A DNA stretch of 64,000 nucleotides from Ariolimax columbianus (Eukaryota > Mollusca > Gastropoda > Stylommatophora > Arionidae), in assembly GCA_036924085.1 (NCBI GenBank), contig JAVGWX010000013.1, positions 51,304,965 to 51,368,964 of the forward strand, in the 5' to 3' direction. This document shows positions 1-11,560 of this stretch, piece after piece. The notes beneath the pieces are model-generated. The model searched no databases. It was given only the letters and a program-made list of their open reading frames with translations, and was not told the DNA's origin. The position numbers were made by a program, and so were the translations under genes. Numbering within the stretch: the stretch's first letter is position 1; each line of letters begins with the position of its first letter.

Positions 1-612
1 CCCCCCGGGGCATCTGTTTAATAGGCATTTATTTCTAAATTAACTTCTGATGTATTTTTACATGTTTATGTTTTTCTATTTTGTTACACCTTTATACGTA
101 TCTTTTGATTTTAAATGTTAAAGCTCAAAATATTTTGTTGCAATACTTCGTAAACACCCTGATATGATCTCGCGGACATCCAAAGCTCGACGGGCCACAT
201 CTTCTAGATTTTTCGAAGTTTAGTCTACTCCTACGAGCGTACATCATTATACACTGGCTATGCGTATGCAATCTTTACGATGCTAGAAAGCTAATATAGC
301 GTTAACTTCTGTACGCAGTGAACCTAGCCGTTTCATTAAGTCTGTCGATGTAACACAACACCTGCATTTCATTTTAAAGTGACATTCGTCTTTTAATGTT
401 ACATATTTTCCTCGTGGCATTTAAGGTTTCTTCTGTCACATACATTGAGCACGTTTTTCTTTCATCTTCTGTATCATTTGTATTATGATCAATGTTCAAT
501 GTTTTTGGTCATTTATATTCTCTATTGAGTTATATACATGCATCATGCCTTTCGCTGATCGCCCTAACCTAAAATATGTTCTACAGCAGTGTTTCCCAAA
601 ATATTTTCACCC
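1..612. other. Unassigned AT-rich sequence
   Basis: I see no coding frame, RNA gene or repeat that I can name. The short open frame near the right edge owes its C-terminal part to the tandem array that follows. Confidence 0.5.
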
Positions 613-938
613 ACCGGTGAAAATAGAAAACATTGTTCGCGGACCGGTGAAAATAGACAAAAACATTGTTCGCGGACCGGTGAAAATAGAACAAAATCTT
701 CGCGGACCGTTGAAAATAGAAATAAAATTTTTCGCGGACCGGTGAAAATAGAAAAAATTGTTCGCGGACTCGTGAAAACAGAAAAAAATTATTCACGGAC
801 CGGTGAAAATAGAAAAAATTGTTAGTGACCCAGTGAAAATAGAAATAATTGTTAGTGAACCGGTGAAAATAGAAAAAAATTGTTAGTGAACCGCTGAAAA
901 TAGAAACAAAATTTCGCGGACGGGTGAAAATAGAAAAA
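613..938. repeat. Tandem array, about 30-39-bp units
   Basis: About ten units built on GGACCGGTGAAAATAGAA with a variable A-rich spacer (for example ATTGTTCGC). Unit length varies because the A-runs differ. Units to the right of about 810 carry TTAGTGA in place of TTCGCGGA, so the array has two subtypes. Short open frames on both strands are products of the repeat. Confidence 0.9.
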
Positions 939-1735
939 AAAAAGGAGACGAAACAAACGTTTGTAAAGAATATTATTAAAATATCTTACCTATCTGCGAA
1001 ATCCCTGACCGTAGTAACATAACTACCCTGATGAAAACAAGCGAGTGGAGTGGGCAGCTTTCTCATATACCGATCCTTGGGCAGGAAGATTTGGCAGAGC
1101 ACAGTGAGGCCCAAAGATTGGAAGAGATCTTGTTACATACCACAACCGGAAATTATGTACATACTATAGAGATATAGCCTTCATAGATAATACAGTATGA
1201 CTTTGCCGCATGTTATAATGAAAAGAATGCACGAAACGCTTATTAGCGAAGTTATATATCACTCGCAAAGATGCGGGGTGTAACTCCCACAACGGCCACG
1301 CTCTATTCGACACAGCTGTAAACCGATACCTGGCATATGTCTAGGGAAGTAAAAGGCAGAGTGGAAAGGAGCTACTACCCTACCTTATTTAAGCTTCCGC
1401 TTTGTATACTTAAATTCTCTAACAACCTCATTCCCTGGAAGTAGTGTAACTTCTAAGGAACACATTTTGACTTAGTATACTTGAAGTCTCTAACAGCTTC
1501 ATTCCCCCACAGTAGTGCAGGTGTAATGACAAACCTCGATTTAGTATACTTATAGTCTCTAACAACTGTATTCTTCGACAGTAGTACAATTACTAATGGA
1601 CAAACCTTTACTTTAAAGACTGAAAACATACATTCGTGAAGTTCAAGCGGTTTGTCAGGCAGGAAGAGAAACTAGAAAAGACATACTCATGTGGATTACT
1701 ATAAAAATGTGCAGATAATTACAAGTTGACACACA
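939..1735. other. Unassigned, with a weak ~70-bp triplicate
   Basis: No gene is visible. From about 1395 to 1605 a unit of about 69-70 bp containing TAGTATACTT and TCTCTAACA recurs about three times in diverged form. Confidence 0.5.
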
Positions 1736-1862
1736 ACTGTTTCCTAGACTACGCCGACGAGTTTAACTGTTTCCTAGACTACGCCGACGAGTTTAACTGT
1801 TTCCTAGACTACGCCAACGAGTTTAACTGTTTCCTAGACTACGCCAACGAGTTTAACTGTTT
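1736..1862. repeat. 30-bp tandem repeat, four units
   Basis: Four nearly identical 30-bp units contain TTTCCTAGACTACGCC followed by GACGAG or AACGAG. The first two units carry GAC and the last two AAC, so they probably arose by duplication of pairs. The open frame across them reflects a unit length divisible by three. Confidence 0.93.
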
Positions 1863-1911
1863 ACAGCATCAAGAATTGTGGAAAGTATGGGTGTCTCGGA
1901 ATGTATCTCCC

Positions 1912-2663
1912 TCATCACCAACTAGCTGTATCATCACCAACTAGCTGTATCATCACCAACTAGCTGTATCATCACCAACTAGCTGTATCATCACCAACTA
2001 GCTGTATCATCACCAACTAGCTGTATCATCACCAACTAGCTGTATCATCACCAACTAGCTGTATCATCACCAACTAGCTGTATGATCACCAACTAGCTGT
2101 ATCATCACCAACTAGCTGTATCATCACCAACTAGCTGTATCATCACCAACTAGCTGTATCATCACCAACTAGCTGTATCATCACCAACTAGCTGTATCAT
2201 CACCAACTAGCTGTATCATCACCAACTAGCTGTATCATCACCAACTAGCTGTATCATCACCAACTAGCTGTATCATCACCAACTAGCTGTATCATCACCA
2301 ACTAGCTGTATCATCACCAACTAGCTGTATCATCACCAACTAGCTGTATCATCACCAACTAGCTGTATCATCACCAACTAGCTGTATCATCACCAACTAG
2401 CTGTATCATCACCAACTAGCTGTATCATCACCAACTAGCTGTATCATCACCAACTAGCTGTATCATCACCAACTAGCTGTATCATCACCAACTAGCTGTA
2501 TCATCACCAACTAGCTGTATCATCACCAACTAGCTGTATCATCACCAACTAGCTGTATCATCACCAACTAGCTGTATCATCACCAACTAGCTGTATCATC
2601 ACCAACTAGCTGTATCATCACCAACTAGCTGTATCATCACCAACTAGCTGTATCATCACCAAC
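1912..2663. repeat. 19-bp satellite array, about 40 copies
   Basis: The unit TATCATCACCAACTAGCTG repeats about 39.6 times. I see only one internal variant, ATGATC for ATCATC near 2083. Such uniformity implies very recent expansion or conversion. Confidence 0.97.
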
Positions 2664-2694
2664 AGTCAGCAGTAAGGATGAATGGAGACACTTC

Positions 2695-2890
2695 AGATTG
2701 ATTCCGAGTGCAGAAACGAGTGACAAGGTTGTAGCCTTTGCCCTTACCTGTTCAATATATATGCAGATAATATAACGAGGGACATCAGAGATGATCAGGA
2801 AGATGCTAAGTGTGACGTTTTCAGCTTAGGTGGATGTCAGATCCTAGATATTATTAATGCTGACGACATAGTTGTCCGAGTAGTCCGCCA
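2695..2890 (+). pseudogene. Non-LTR retrotransposon RT relic
   Basis: In one frame the + strand reads like RT motif B and what follows: CSLCPYLFNIYADNI, then after about 40 residues INADDIVV, which matches the catalytic ADD box with its spacing from the LFNIYAD motif. The upstream GV-QG part lies in another frame, so there is at least one frameshift. The fragment is only about 65 codons long, with family A repeat next to it. It is a dead LINE piece of jockey/RTE-like type; the clade is not certain. Confidence 0.6.
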
Positions 2891-2904
2891 GGGTCTTTGT
2901 GTAT

Positions 2905-3275
2905 GACAAGGACACGAATAGCACCACAGCCCCCACAGAGAGCATGTCTTAAGAGGCGAATAACTGTGTCATATGGCATAACACCGGCATGGTTAGGTGG
3001 TTTGTTTAGTGCAGCATAGATAGCGCCTAACAGGCTGCGGTTCTAATTTGCTCTAGTGTTTAGTCTATTAAGATGGATTCGCACATCGTTTAACCATCCT
3101 CTGCACCACTTGTCTCAACGCTGCTCCAGCCTAGCACGCTAAGCAGGAAATCCTCCTCCCGGCTACATCCAACTCATACCAGAGCTGGGACCTGCACAGG
3201 GGTATCTGCCCCTGTAGAAGTAAGGTCCACTAAGGACTAAGACACAATTGCCGTTATATCTATACCAAACTTGGG
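2905..3275 (+). repeat. SINE-like repeat family A, copy 1
   Basis: About 350 bp matching the segment at 15250-15620 along its length, with shared blocks such as GAGAGCATGTC, AACACCGGC, ATGGTTAGGTGGTTTG, TTTGCTCTAGTGTTT and TCTGCCCCTGTA. A third, antisense piece lies at 53925-54005. I see no clear tRNA promoter boxes, so SINE is a working label for a short interspersed non-coding repeat. Confidence 0.7.
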
Positions 3276-3449
3276 CTAGACAAACTAATTGTTTCAACAA
3301 CAACAACAAATTAAAAAACAAACCCACAGCAATGATCAAAATCTGAATTCAAACACCAGACAACCCCAATTCTGATATCAAGTTAACGAACAAAACGGTA
3401 TACTCAATTGTCCACGTTGTTTGTCCATCGTTACGGAAGAGGACCACAT

Positions 3450-4250
3450 TGTTATCTGTCAATCCTGGAGTGGGGTCGAAGATGGCAGATCAAATCAATC
3501 TTAGCCCGAAAACGTATGGTACACTGATGGCAGAGAAACACTGTCCGACCGTCAGACGGAGGCAACTCGTCTCTTGCCTTTAGTGTGGCACGTCTCCGTT
3601 CAGTTTCGATGAATCTTGTCTGCTCCATATGTGTTGTGCAAGAAGAGGTTTTACTATGCCAGTCAGAGCGATCAGCAGCCATGTTCTCGTTGTCAAGGTA
3701 AATACTGCAATTCTTTAGTGAGGCTTTAAGAGTGTCATGACATCGTTTTTTTTGGCCACCGCGAGCTCGCTTGCTTGACTCTAGCTCGCCATATAATATT
3801 TTTGGGCGGAAGCCGCTCATCTTTCATGCGGACAACATGGCCAGTCCATCTAACCTGCGACTTACACAGAGTTGTGCGGATACTTGACATGCCAGCCCGT
3901 GCATGAACTTCTACATCTGTGATCCCATCTTGCCATTTGATGTTCAGTAGTTTCATTAGGCAGCCCATATGGAAGTGGTCACGCTTCTTCGCATGTCGAC
4001 TGTCCCCAGTCCAGGTTTCACTGGCGTATAGACAAGTTGGTAGAACAACTGTGGCATCAATCTGAAATTTGGTTATGCGCTTGATTTCTCTCCGGTCTCA
4101 AACTGAGTTTTCTAAAGGCTTTACGTGCTTTGGCAATTTCCGAGCTCACTTTATCATCAACATGGACTGCTCTGGAGAATGTGATGCCAAGGTATACAAA
4201 GCGTTCCGCTGACTAACTTCTGGCCATTGATAATGATAGACGATTCATTG
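3450..4250 (-). pseudogene. RTE-like LINE 3' fragment, antisense
   Basis: The minus strand encodes, in two or more frames, the region after the RT active site: a YLGITFSRAVHVDDKVSSEIAKA-type stretch (split here by a frameshift), then IKWQDGITDVEV, RWTGHVVRMKDERLP, and a C-terminal finger LCHQC...ICHLRPH with the spacing C-X2-C-X12-H-X3-H. The same order and finger occur in the better-preserved RTE-like frame at 17.4-19.9 kb, so this is a diverged relative. Several frameshifts and stops show that it is dead. It keeps only the 3' part, the usual 5'-truncated form. Confidence 0.8.
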
Positions 4251-4600
4251 TTCATAATATAGTAATAGTAGATATACGTCATTTGGATTATCTACCGTCA
4301 ATAATTATGGCGACTGCTAAATTTTAATCAGATGAAGACCTTCAATTATTGCACACATGTTTCCTGCAAATAAGCAATATGCTAGGATCGAAGTACGCTA
4401 CATATGTAGCATACACAAAGGCTGGAATGGTATGTGAAGCACCATCTATGTCCTAAACGTTTATACTACATCGCTGTACACCTTTTATCAGGCCTTTAGT
4501 TGGAACACGTGGTTACCATGGTAATCGGCAGTCTGTCGTTGTAGGAACAATGTACTTTAACATTGATGCATCCTTCCAATGCTGGTTGTCAGTAACAGTG

Positions 4601-5205
4601 CATCGTATACGGTAGCAGGTTGCCATCGTATACGGTAGCAGGTTGCCATCGTGTACAGTAGCAGGTTGCCATCGTGTACGGTGGCAGGTTGCCATCGTGT
4701 ACGGTAGCAGGTTGCCATCATGTACGGTAGCAGGTTGCCGTCGTGTACGGTAGCAGGTTGCCATCGTGTACGGTAGCAGGTTGCCATCGTGTACGGTAGC
4801 AGGTTGCCATCGTGTACGGTAGCAGGTTGCCATCGTGTACGGTGGCAGGTTGCCATCGTGTACGGTGGCAGGTTGCCATCGTGTACGGTATCAGGTTGCC
4901 ATCGTGTACGGTAGCAGGTTGCCATCGTGTACGGTAGCAGGTTGCCATCGTGTACGGTAGCAGGTTGCCATCGTGTACGGTAGCAGGTTGCCATCGTGTA
5001 TTGTAGCAGGTTGCCATCGTGTACGGTAGCAGGTTGCCATCGTGTACAGTTGCAGGTTCCCATCGTGTACGGTGGCAGGTTGCCATCATGTACGGTAGCA
5101 GGTTGCCATCGTGTACGGTAGCAGGTTGCCATCGTGTACGGTAGCAGGTTGCCATCGTGCACGGTAGCAGGTTGCCATCGTGTACGGTAGCAGGTTGCCA
5201 TCGTG
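4601..5205. repeat. 23-bp minisatellite, about 26 copies
   Basis: The unit is ATCGTGTACGGTAGCAGGTTGCC with point variants (GTGGCAGG, GTATCAGG, ATCATGTAC, TTGTAGC). Three units make 69 bp, so all three minus-strand frames stay open and give repetitive open frames of up to 214 codons. I regard these as artefacts. Confidence 0.95.
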
Positions 5206-5596
5206 AATTACAACCCTCATCCTCTTACATGTTTAGTAGAATGATGCGAATCAGTAATTCGTCAATGATGAATCCAATCCACACATTTCTCTGCTTCCTT
5301 TGGCCTCTAGTTCATTTCTCTATCCTTATGAAACATTTTAACGTGTTACATAAATCATACGAAACAATACTTTGTTTATGCCAGCAGTGGTAGTTTCTGT
5401 AGAATTCACTTTACAAGTTGAGGCTGCTAGACCACACCACAACCTTCTTTAGTCGTCTTCTAAGACATGCTTGAATGATGTAGTGAGGTATTCATTACTC
5501 CAAGTAACACTTACATGTTCTATTCGAGTACTACAAAACTTGTAATTTTTCATTTACAGTTAAACCACTTCATGTTTCATATAGAGTTACATCCAT
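5206..5596. other. Unassigned AT-rich sequence
   Basis: No gene, RNA or interspersed repeat that I can support. Confidence 0.5.
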
Positions 5597-5745
5597 TAAG
5601 TATGTGCATACAAATAGTCGGTTGTAAGTACTGAGTTAAACCTATAAAGTATGTGCATACAAAAAGTCCGTTGTAAGTACTGAATTAAACATATAAAGAA
5701 TGTGCATACAAATAGTCGGTTGTAAGTACTGAGTTAAACCTATGA
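5597..5745. repeat. 49-bp tandem repeat, three units
   Basis: TATGTGCATACAAATAGTCG with GTTGTAAGTACTGAGTTAAA recurs at 49-bp spacing three times with few differences. Confidence 0.85.
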
Positions 5746-5794
5746 CTTATTTTTGTACAGACAACCAGTTATGAATATCGAGTTAATCTTATGC

Positions 5795-6155
5795 TTATGC
5801 TGAGCAGTGTTTGAACTGCAGTGGTCAGCGACCCATAGCTGACTGCTATAGTAGGATCTAGCCATCCAGAGCTGACAAAACCGTTCTACGCCTCCACTTG
5901 GTGATCCTGGATAACAGACTGCAACAGGACAGACTGGCTTCAGAGAAGACATCGAAGAGGGACGGCTAATTCGGTACTCAAACATTCCTGCTGAAGTCGG
6001 ATATGTCAGACCGAAGGTGCAAATATCGCAGTCAAGCTATAAACTACGACACAACGCATTCCGTTTATCTGGACAGCAACCTACTACTAGCAAAACCCTT
6101 TTCAGGGCTTGGTAGTTGGATATTGAGAACGAAGAAGAAAAAGAAGTATAAGAAG
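5795..6155 (+). repeat. SINE-like repeat family C, copy 1
   Basis: About 340 bp shared with copies near 27660, 28950, 39855, 45705 and 54060. Diagnostic blocks are GTCAGCGACCCATAGCTGA, CCTCCAC followed by GATCCTGGATAACAG, AAGGTGCAAATATCGCAGTC and CAGGGCTTGGTAG. It ends in GAGAACGAAGAAGAAAAAGA, a tail also carried by the I-like LINEs of this window (see findings). No clear A or B box was recognised. Non-coding. Confidence 0.8.
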
Positions 6156-6600
6156 GAAGAGGATGACTTATAACTTACTGATTTACAGATAACCAGTTTT
6201 AAGTATCGAGTTCAGACGACCATACATTTGTGTAAGACGTACTGGTGCACGATTTTGTCAGCGAAGAGCCCCTCGAGGCTTACCTACTCTTTCAAATTGC
6301 CGCAACACCACACGTGACCAGCTCACGCTACAACATTCCATTGCCGCAATGAATGAACGATTGAGAAGCGCACTTCATCACATAATATGTTCAAGATTAT
6401 TCACGTAGATAAGTATCTAATTTAGAAGTGCAATCATTGATCTAAGCTCTGTACATTATTTACGTCCCCGGTTCCAGTGGCAGTGTTACGATAGTCATAA
6501 CAGACGTGTTTTTGTTCTTGACGCTCTCCCCGCCCCGATAAAAAGATATTATTCTGTTATCCCTCTATCATTTATTGCGTTTTGTTTCTCGACCAATTTC
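6156..6600. other. Unassigned intergenic sequence
   Basis: Contains no gene or repeat that I can name. Confidence 0.5.
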
Positions 6601-6689
6601 GTTTCAATCAAACGACTTCTCTAGGGTCTGTAGCCTTTCGATTTGTGTAAGTCTTCATAGAATATCGCATCATCCACCAAGAATAATCG

Positions 6690-6835
6690 TCGTATGATAG
6701 AATTGTCGAAGATGTAAATAGCCAAATGTTAAACTTCTCCAGTGACGTCGTAGATACAGCGTTACTAAGAAAGTATAGGTGGGCAGACCACGTGGTACGC
6801 ATGTCTGACGATAGATGGTGGATTCCATTTGACAG
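6690..6835 (+). pseudogene. Short RTE-like LINE C-terminal relic
   Basis: The + strand reads ALLRKYRWADHVVRMSDDR. It matches the LLxKxxLRWxGHVVRMxDER motif that follows the RT domain in RTE-like elements, including the one at about 19.47-19.51 kb here. Only some 45 codons are recognisable, and no catalytic residues survive. Confidence 0.6.
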
Positions 6836-7176
6836 TTCAGTGATCTATATTTTTCAGATACGTATTAGTGTTCAGAATCAATTTATGTAACAATAACGTT
6901 GTTGTAATTGTAGCATACGTATTTTTACATAAAGAGGTCTGGTTGTAACAGATAGTTAGTGACTTGATAGATTTAAATATCGTGGTATAGTAAACGGTAG
7001 TAACAGTCTGTATGTTAGTGTACTGTGTAAATTTTGGTAGGCCTAGTATTTAGCGATAAGTTGTTGTAAGGTAAATACCAACGACATTTGATTTTTTGGT
7101 GTTGCTATAACAAGTAAACATTGTATTAGGTATTAGCATAACTTATTGGCTAACGGTAATACATAACATAATTAAT
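6836..7176. other. AT-rich lead-in to the CR1-like element
   Basis: No open frame. It may include the 5' untranslated region of the CR1-like element that follows, but I see no boundary or target duplication. Confidence 0.35.
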
Positions 7177-8048
7177 ATGGCCGCTAAGACCAGGCGAAAT
7201 GTGACGAAGAAAGGTCAGGACAGATTGTGTGATTTGAGTGGCGGCAATGTTTGTATTAGTGTAGGGGATAGATACAACGTTGGAAGATGAAGTCAAAGTT
7301 TTATGTAGAGTAGAAAAGAGGCAGGCTCGAATGGAGTGCGATATCAGGACAAATGAGAAGAGATTGGAGGAGATAGAACAGAGGCAGATCAAAATAAAAG
7401 TGAAACAAGAGAAAATTGAGGAAGTTTTAAAGAAACTGCAGTTGGGTAGTCGAGGTGATAAAATAAAACCAGGGTTAGAGAAGGAAATAGGAATTGGAAG
7501 TAAGAGAGATTCTAGTGAGAAAACAGTTCACATGGCAGAGAGCTTTGCAGAGATGTTTGATAATATAGGAGAATGTTTAATATTGGTAGTAGGGGATTCA
7601 ATGGGGAGAGAGGTTGGCAGACATTTGTCTAAACAACACAAAATGTTTGGAAAGATGGATATTGGGAGAGCAAAAATTGAGGACATAGAGGGAAGAATAA
7701 AGAGGATAAATGACAGAGCAAACAGTCATGTTGGCTCATTGGTACGAACTAATAATGTAAAAACCGATGGTACCGAAATAATTATGCCAAGATTCGAGAG
7801 GCTTGTGCAAAAAAAGTTCAGAAATATCACAATGTTGGGCATTTTAGACAGAGCAGATGGGTCAGACTATTTAGATAGTAAGATAATAGGTATCAACCTT
7901 AGGTTGTGCAGAAATGGGAATGGAATTGATTGATGTGAAAGTAGACAAACGTAAAATGCTAGACAGAAGAGGTTTACATCTAAATCAGATAGGACATCAT
8001 GCTGTATCGAAGTATATGTTTAATCATTGTGTTATAAATTTAAATTAG
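7177..8048 (+). pseudogene. CR1-like ORF1: coiled coil plus SGNH esterase-like domain
   Basis: Several CR1-clade elements carry an ORF1 with an esterase-like domain thought to act in RNP or membrane interaction. Here an ATG at 7177 opens a basic N-terminus. A frameshift near 7270 leads to a heptad-like, charged segment (VEKRQARME...RRLEEIEQRQ style, about 7290-7440). Next come VVGDSMGR (block I serine), a damaged LVRTNNV (block III, normally VHVGTNN), LGILDRADG and, after a second frameshift near 7920, DRRGLHLNQIGHHAV with the Asp and His of block V. No PHD or CCHC finger is visible. The frameshifts make it non-functional. Confidence 0.72.
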
Positions 8049-8216
8049 TAAGGCCTATGAAGTACGGTCTAAAGATAGGCCTGCAATAGGGTGCTATACA
8101 GGATGCAGTCAAAGGGGAGACTTGGGGTCAAGGAAGTGTGAAATAAGTAGTGGAAAAGCAAAAAAAAAAATGATAAAGCAAAAGTAAAAATTAGAAAAAC
8201 AACAAAATTACAAACT

Positions 8217-10960
8217 AAAATGGTTTTATGCAAATGTGAGAAGATTATTAAATAAATTAGAAGAATTGGAACTGTATGTTGGAGAATAAAAATCAGTTAA
8301 GAAAATCATGGACATTGCAGGGAGTGAACTTAAAATAGAGGGATATACAAAGTAAAGGACAGGCAGGGTAGTTGGAGACAAGGCTAAGGGAGGTGGCGTT
8401 TTATTATATTATACAAATTCAGTTACTATAACGATCAAAGATGATTTATCATGTGGTAACCAAAATGAAAGTGTATGGGAAGAAATAGAAAGTGAGGATG
8501 AAAAAAAACAGTGATTGGAGTATGCTATAGATGTCCATCAAGTCAAAAAGAGGAAGATGAAGAGCTGATTAGTAGCATAGCAAAGGCAAGTGAAGGGAAA
8601 TTATTATTAATGGGGGATTTTAACTTTCCATAAATAAAATAGGATATGGCAGAAACACTTGTAGAGTCAAAACCTTTTGTTAAGTGTATAACTGACAATT
8701 TTTTAATTCAACATGTAGAAGCAGCCACCAGAGTAAAAAACACACTGGACTTAGTATTAACTACAGAGGAAAATATGATTGAAAATGCTACCGTTAGGGA
8801 ACTGTTTTGCTCAAGTGACCATCAAATCATCCGTTGGGATCTTATTGCAGGGAAAGAGGTAAACATAAACACGCAAAACATACGACTACTCAGATGTTAA
8901 GAAGATGAAAAAGGCAGCGAGCCACATAATCTGCAAAGATATTATCGGAGGAAAAAATGTTCAACAAAAGTGGGAGTTTTCAAACAGTTCTAGAAAAGCT
9001 AAAAAAGGAATGTGTTCCATGTAGGGAGGCATACCCCAAGCGTAAAAAGTGGATAACTAGATTTGTAGTTAAATTAAAAGGAGCTAAAAATAAGGCATGG
9101 AAAAAAATATATTATGTAGGTAAATCAAAAGAAACGCATTAAAAATATTTGGACAAGCAGAACATAGCTTAGAAAGTGAAAAAAAACAGCAAAAATAGAC
9201 TTAGAAGAAACACTTGCTCAGAGGATACCAAAAGCTTCTTTTCTTATGTTAGAAATAAACAAAAGAACGATAGAAAAAGTATATAGACCGCACAAGAAAA
9301 ATATTAAGTGAGAAGAGGGAGGCAGCTAATCTACTCAATCAGTACTTTGGCACAGTATACACAAAAGAGGACTGCTCAAAGATCCCAGAGCTATTTTTCA
9401 AAGACTTGGATACGGCATGATTAAGATCAATATGTTTTTAAAAAAATTGGAGAGTTTGAAAGTTCTGGTCAAGATGGTATTCACCCAAAATTGCTGTTTG
9501 AAATTATAAACCAACTAGCAAAACCATTAGCTATATTATGTCCTCACTCACTTGCATAAGGTATTATTCCACGGGATTAGAAAGAAGCAGGAGTGATCCC
9601 CTTATTAAAAAAGGGTAACACATCTGATCCAGGAAATTATAGACAGGTGCGTTTAACAAGCATTGTCTGTAAATTGCTAGAGTCAATAATCAAAGAAAAC
9701 ATTGTAATGCATTTAGACATGTTTAAGCTAATCAGAAATAGTCAGCATGGGTTTACTCGAGGGAGATTGTGCTTAACAAATCTATTAGAATTCATAGATG
9801 AGGTTACTCAAATGATTTATAAAGATAAACCAGTATATGTTATTTATCTATTGCCCAGGTTGACTACAGTCTAGGGTGGAATAGGCGCCTCGGCCAGTAG
9901 AAACTAGTGACGCAAACATACAAAAAAAGGAGCCTTTCAAAGAGTATCTCATCAAAGATTATTTAGAACGTTAAAATTACATGAAATAGGTGGAGAAGTT
10001 GCCAAATGGATTGAAAATTGGTTAACGGGAAGAAAGCAGAGAGTGGACATAAATAAAGAGTACTCTGTCAAAAATGGAGTGCCACAGGGCTTGGTTTTGG
10101 GACCAATTTTGCTCTTTATAAATATAAACGATTTGGACAAATTTCATAAGATCCATGATTGCAAAAATCGCTGATGATACAAAAGTATGCAGTAGTGTCT
10201 GATCTAAAGCAAAAGTGGAAATATTTAAGTCGGATTTAGATAAAATTCGAGAGTGGTCTGTAAGCTGGCAAATGGAGTTTAATGTAGATAAATGTACAGT
10301 CATCCACATGGGTAAATCCAATGTGGAACATAATTACAGAATAGGCGAGAAGAATATTAGAACGATAGGAAAAGAAAGGAACCTAGAGGTTATAGTATAT
10401 CGTACATGTAAGGTAAGTGAGCAAGTCCAGTTAGCAGTGAAATAGGCAAATGCAATGTTAGGTATGATACAAAGAAATATTAAACATAGGATCAAGGAAG
10501 TGATCGTCAAACTGTATAAGGCATTAGTTAGACCTAGATTGGAGTACTGTGCATAGGTGTTGAGTCCTTATCATAGAGGGGATATAAAAATGCTGGAAAG
10601 GAGACAAAAAAAGAGCGACAAAGCTGATTGTGGGATTCAAGTATTACAGTTCTGAGGAAAGACTAAGAAAAACTGGCCTACATTGTCTAGAAACGAGAAA
10701 AATTCGAGAATACAGGTTTAAAAGATAATCATAGGAACGGATAAAAGCATATAACTACAAGAACAAGAGGGCATAGCTTCAAATGTACTATAGAAAGGTC
10801 CAAATTAGATATTAAGAAATATTTTTTTAGTCATAGAGTGGCGAATGCTTGGAATGCGTTGCCACAGGAAGTAGTGGAGGCATGGACAACTTATGCATTT
10901 AAGAATAGATTGGATGCGCATAGCTTTAAGAGCAAGGTAATGTAAATGAAACTGGTTGTA
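8217..10960 (+). pseudogene. CR1-like ORF2: EEP endonuclease and reverse transcriptase relic
   Basis: Recognisable pieces in changing frames: an EEP start (KWFYANVRRLLNKLEEL, about 8220), GVLLYYTNS, GDFNFP near 8615 and SSDHQIIRWDL near 8815. The RT follows: GQDGIHPKLL (9465), VIPLLKKGNTSDPGNYR (9590), SQHGFTRGR (9740), KNGVPQGLVLGPILLF (10070), IADDTKV (10165), WQMEFNVDKC (10270) and LYKALVRPRLEYC (10515). The C-terminal FNRRVVNAWNALP-like block (FSHRVANAWNALPQE, 10830) is typical of CR1 in invertebrates. Many stops and frameshifts. The EEP catalytic Glu region was not found. Confidence 0.8.
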
Positions 10961-11012
10961 TGCAGACTCTGCAGAGTCTTCTAGACCAGTATAAAGACGT
11001 TGTTAAGTAAAG

Positions 11013-11380
11013 TGACGTCATGTTGGCCATGCACCTGTAATCGTCTCCCCGTACGTCAGCCAATGAGATTGTGAGACGGCCTGCGACAAAACCTTACCGG
11101 CATGGCACTTAACGGCTAAAGACAGAAATGCGTTTAGACGACATTTGTCTATCTCACATAGGGCACTGTGCTTTAATGAACATCAGGGTTACAGTAGTAC
11201 AGTACATTATATTTCGGTTGTATAGCTAATTGTCATAATCGGAATCGACTTCCTGAAAGAATTGTATTACATGCACAGCGAATTGAGAGGCTATTCCGAT
11301 CATGCACACCAGGCTGACCAACACGTAGCGTCAGGATCAGGCACAATGTACTGTCCACTATCTTTCTTCCATTGATGCAT
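11013..11380. other. Unassigned intergenic sequence
   Basis: No supported feature between the CR1-like 3' end and the family B relic. Confidence 0.5.
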
Positions 11381-11404
11381 TCCCTTGAAATAGGTAGTTT
11401 TCAA

Positions 11405-11560
11405 GGTCCTCTGGCCGTGACGATGTGAATCGAGGTAAACGTGAGCGTCACGCAGATGAAGCTAAGCAAAGCACAACCGGATGAAGTACCTCGGTCCACC
11501 TTCATCAGCACATTCGAGATGTGAGGAAAGCTACTACAACCCGCCACTTAACGAACTTTT
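11405..11560 (+). repeat. Family B SINE-like repeat, partial
   Basis: Shares with the copies at 58770-59035 and 59415-59706 the blocks CACGCAGATGAAGC, AGCACAACCG, CACCTTCATCAGCAC and ATGTGAGGAAAGCTACT...CCACTTAACG. The left part is missing or diverged, and the right end runs into a tandem array apparently made from its own tail. Confidence 0.7.

Larger units (their letters stand above)
7177..11012 (+). mobile_element. Degraded CR1-like non-LTR retrotransposon
   Basis: A nearly complete but dead element about 3.8 kb long: ORF1 relic (7177-8048), EEP endonuclease relic and RT relic (8217-10960), then a short 3' end. The 3' end (ACTGGTTGTATGCAGACTCT, then CTAGACCAGTATAAAGACG) recurs at 40915-41130 and antisense at 53855-53925, so it marks a family. 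Order of parts, the SGNH-type ORF1 and RT motifs such as NGVPQGxVLGP and RPRLEYC point to the CR1 clade. About 60 bp near 9865-9930 look foreign. I found no target duplication. Confidence 0.8.

Noticed and set aside
4513..5201. Repetitive proteins of up to 214 codons on the minus strand
   Set aside because: All frames stay open because the 23-bp unit reads through three phases; no non-repeat domain, signal peptide or codon bias.
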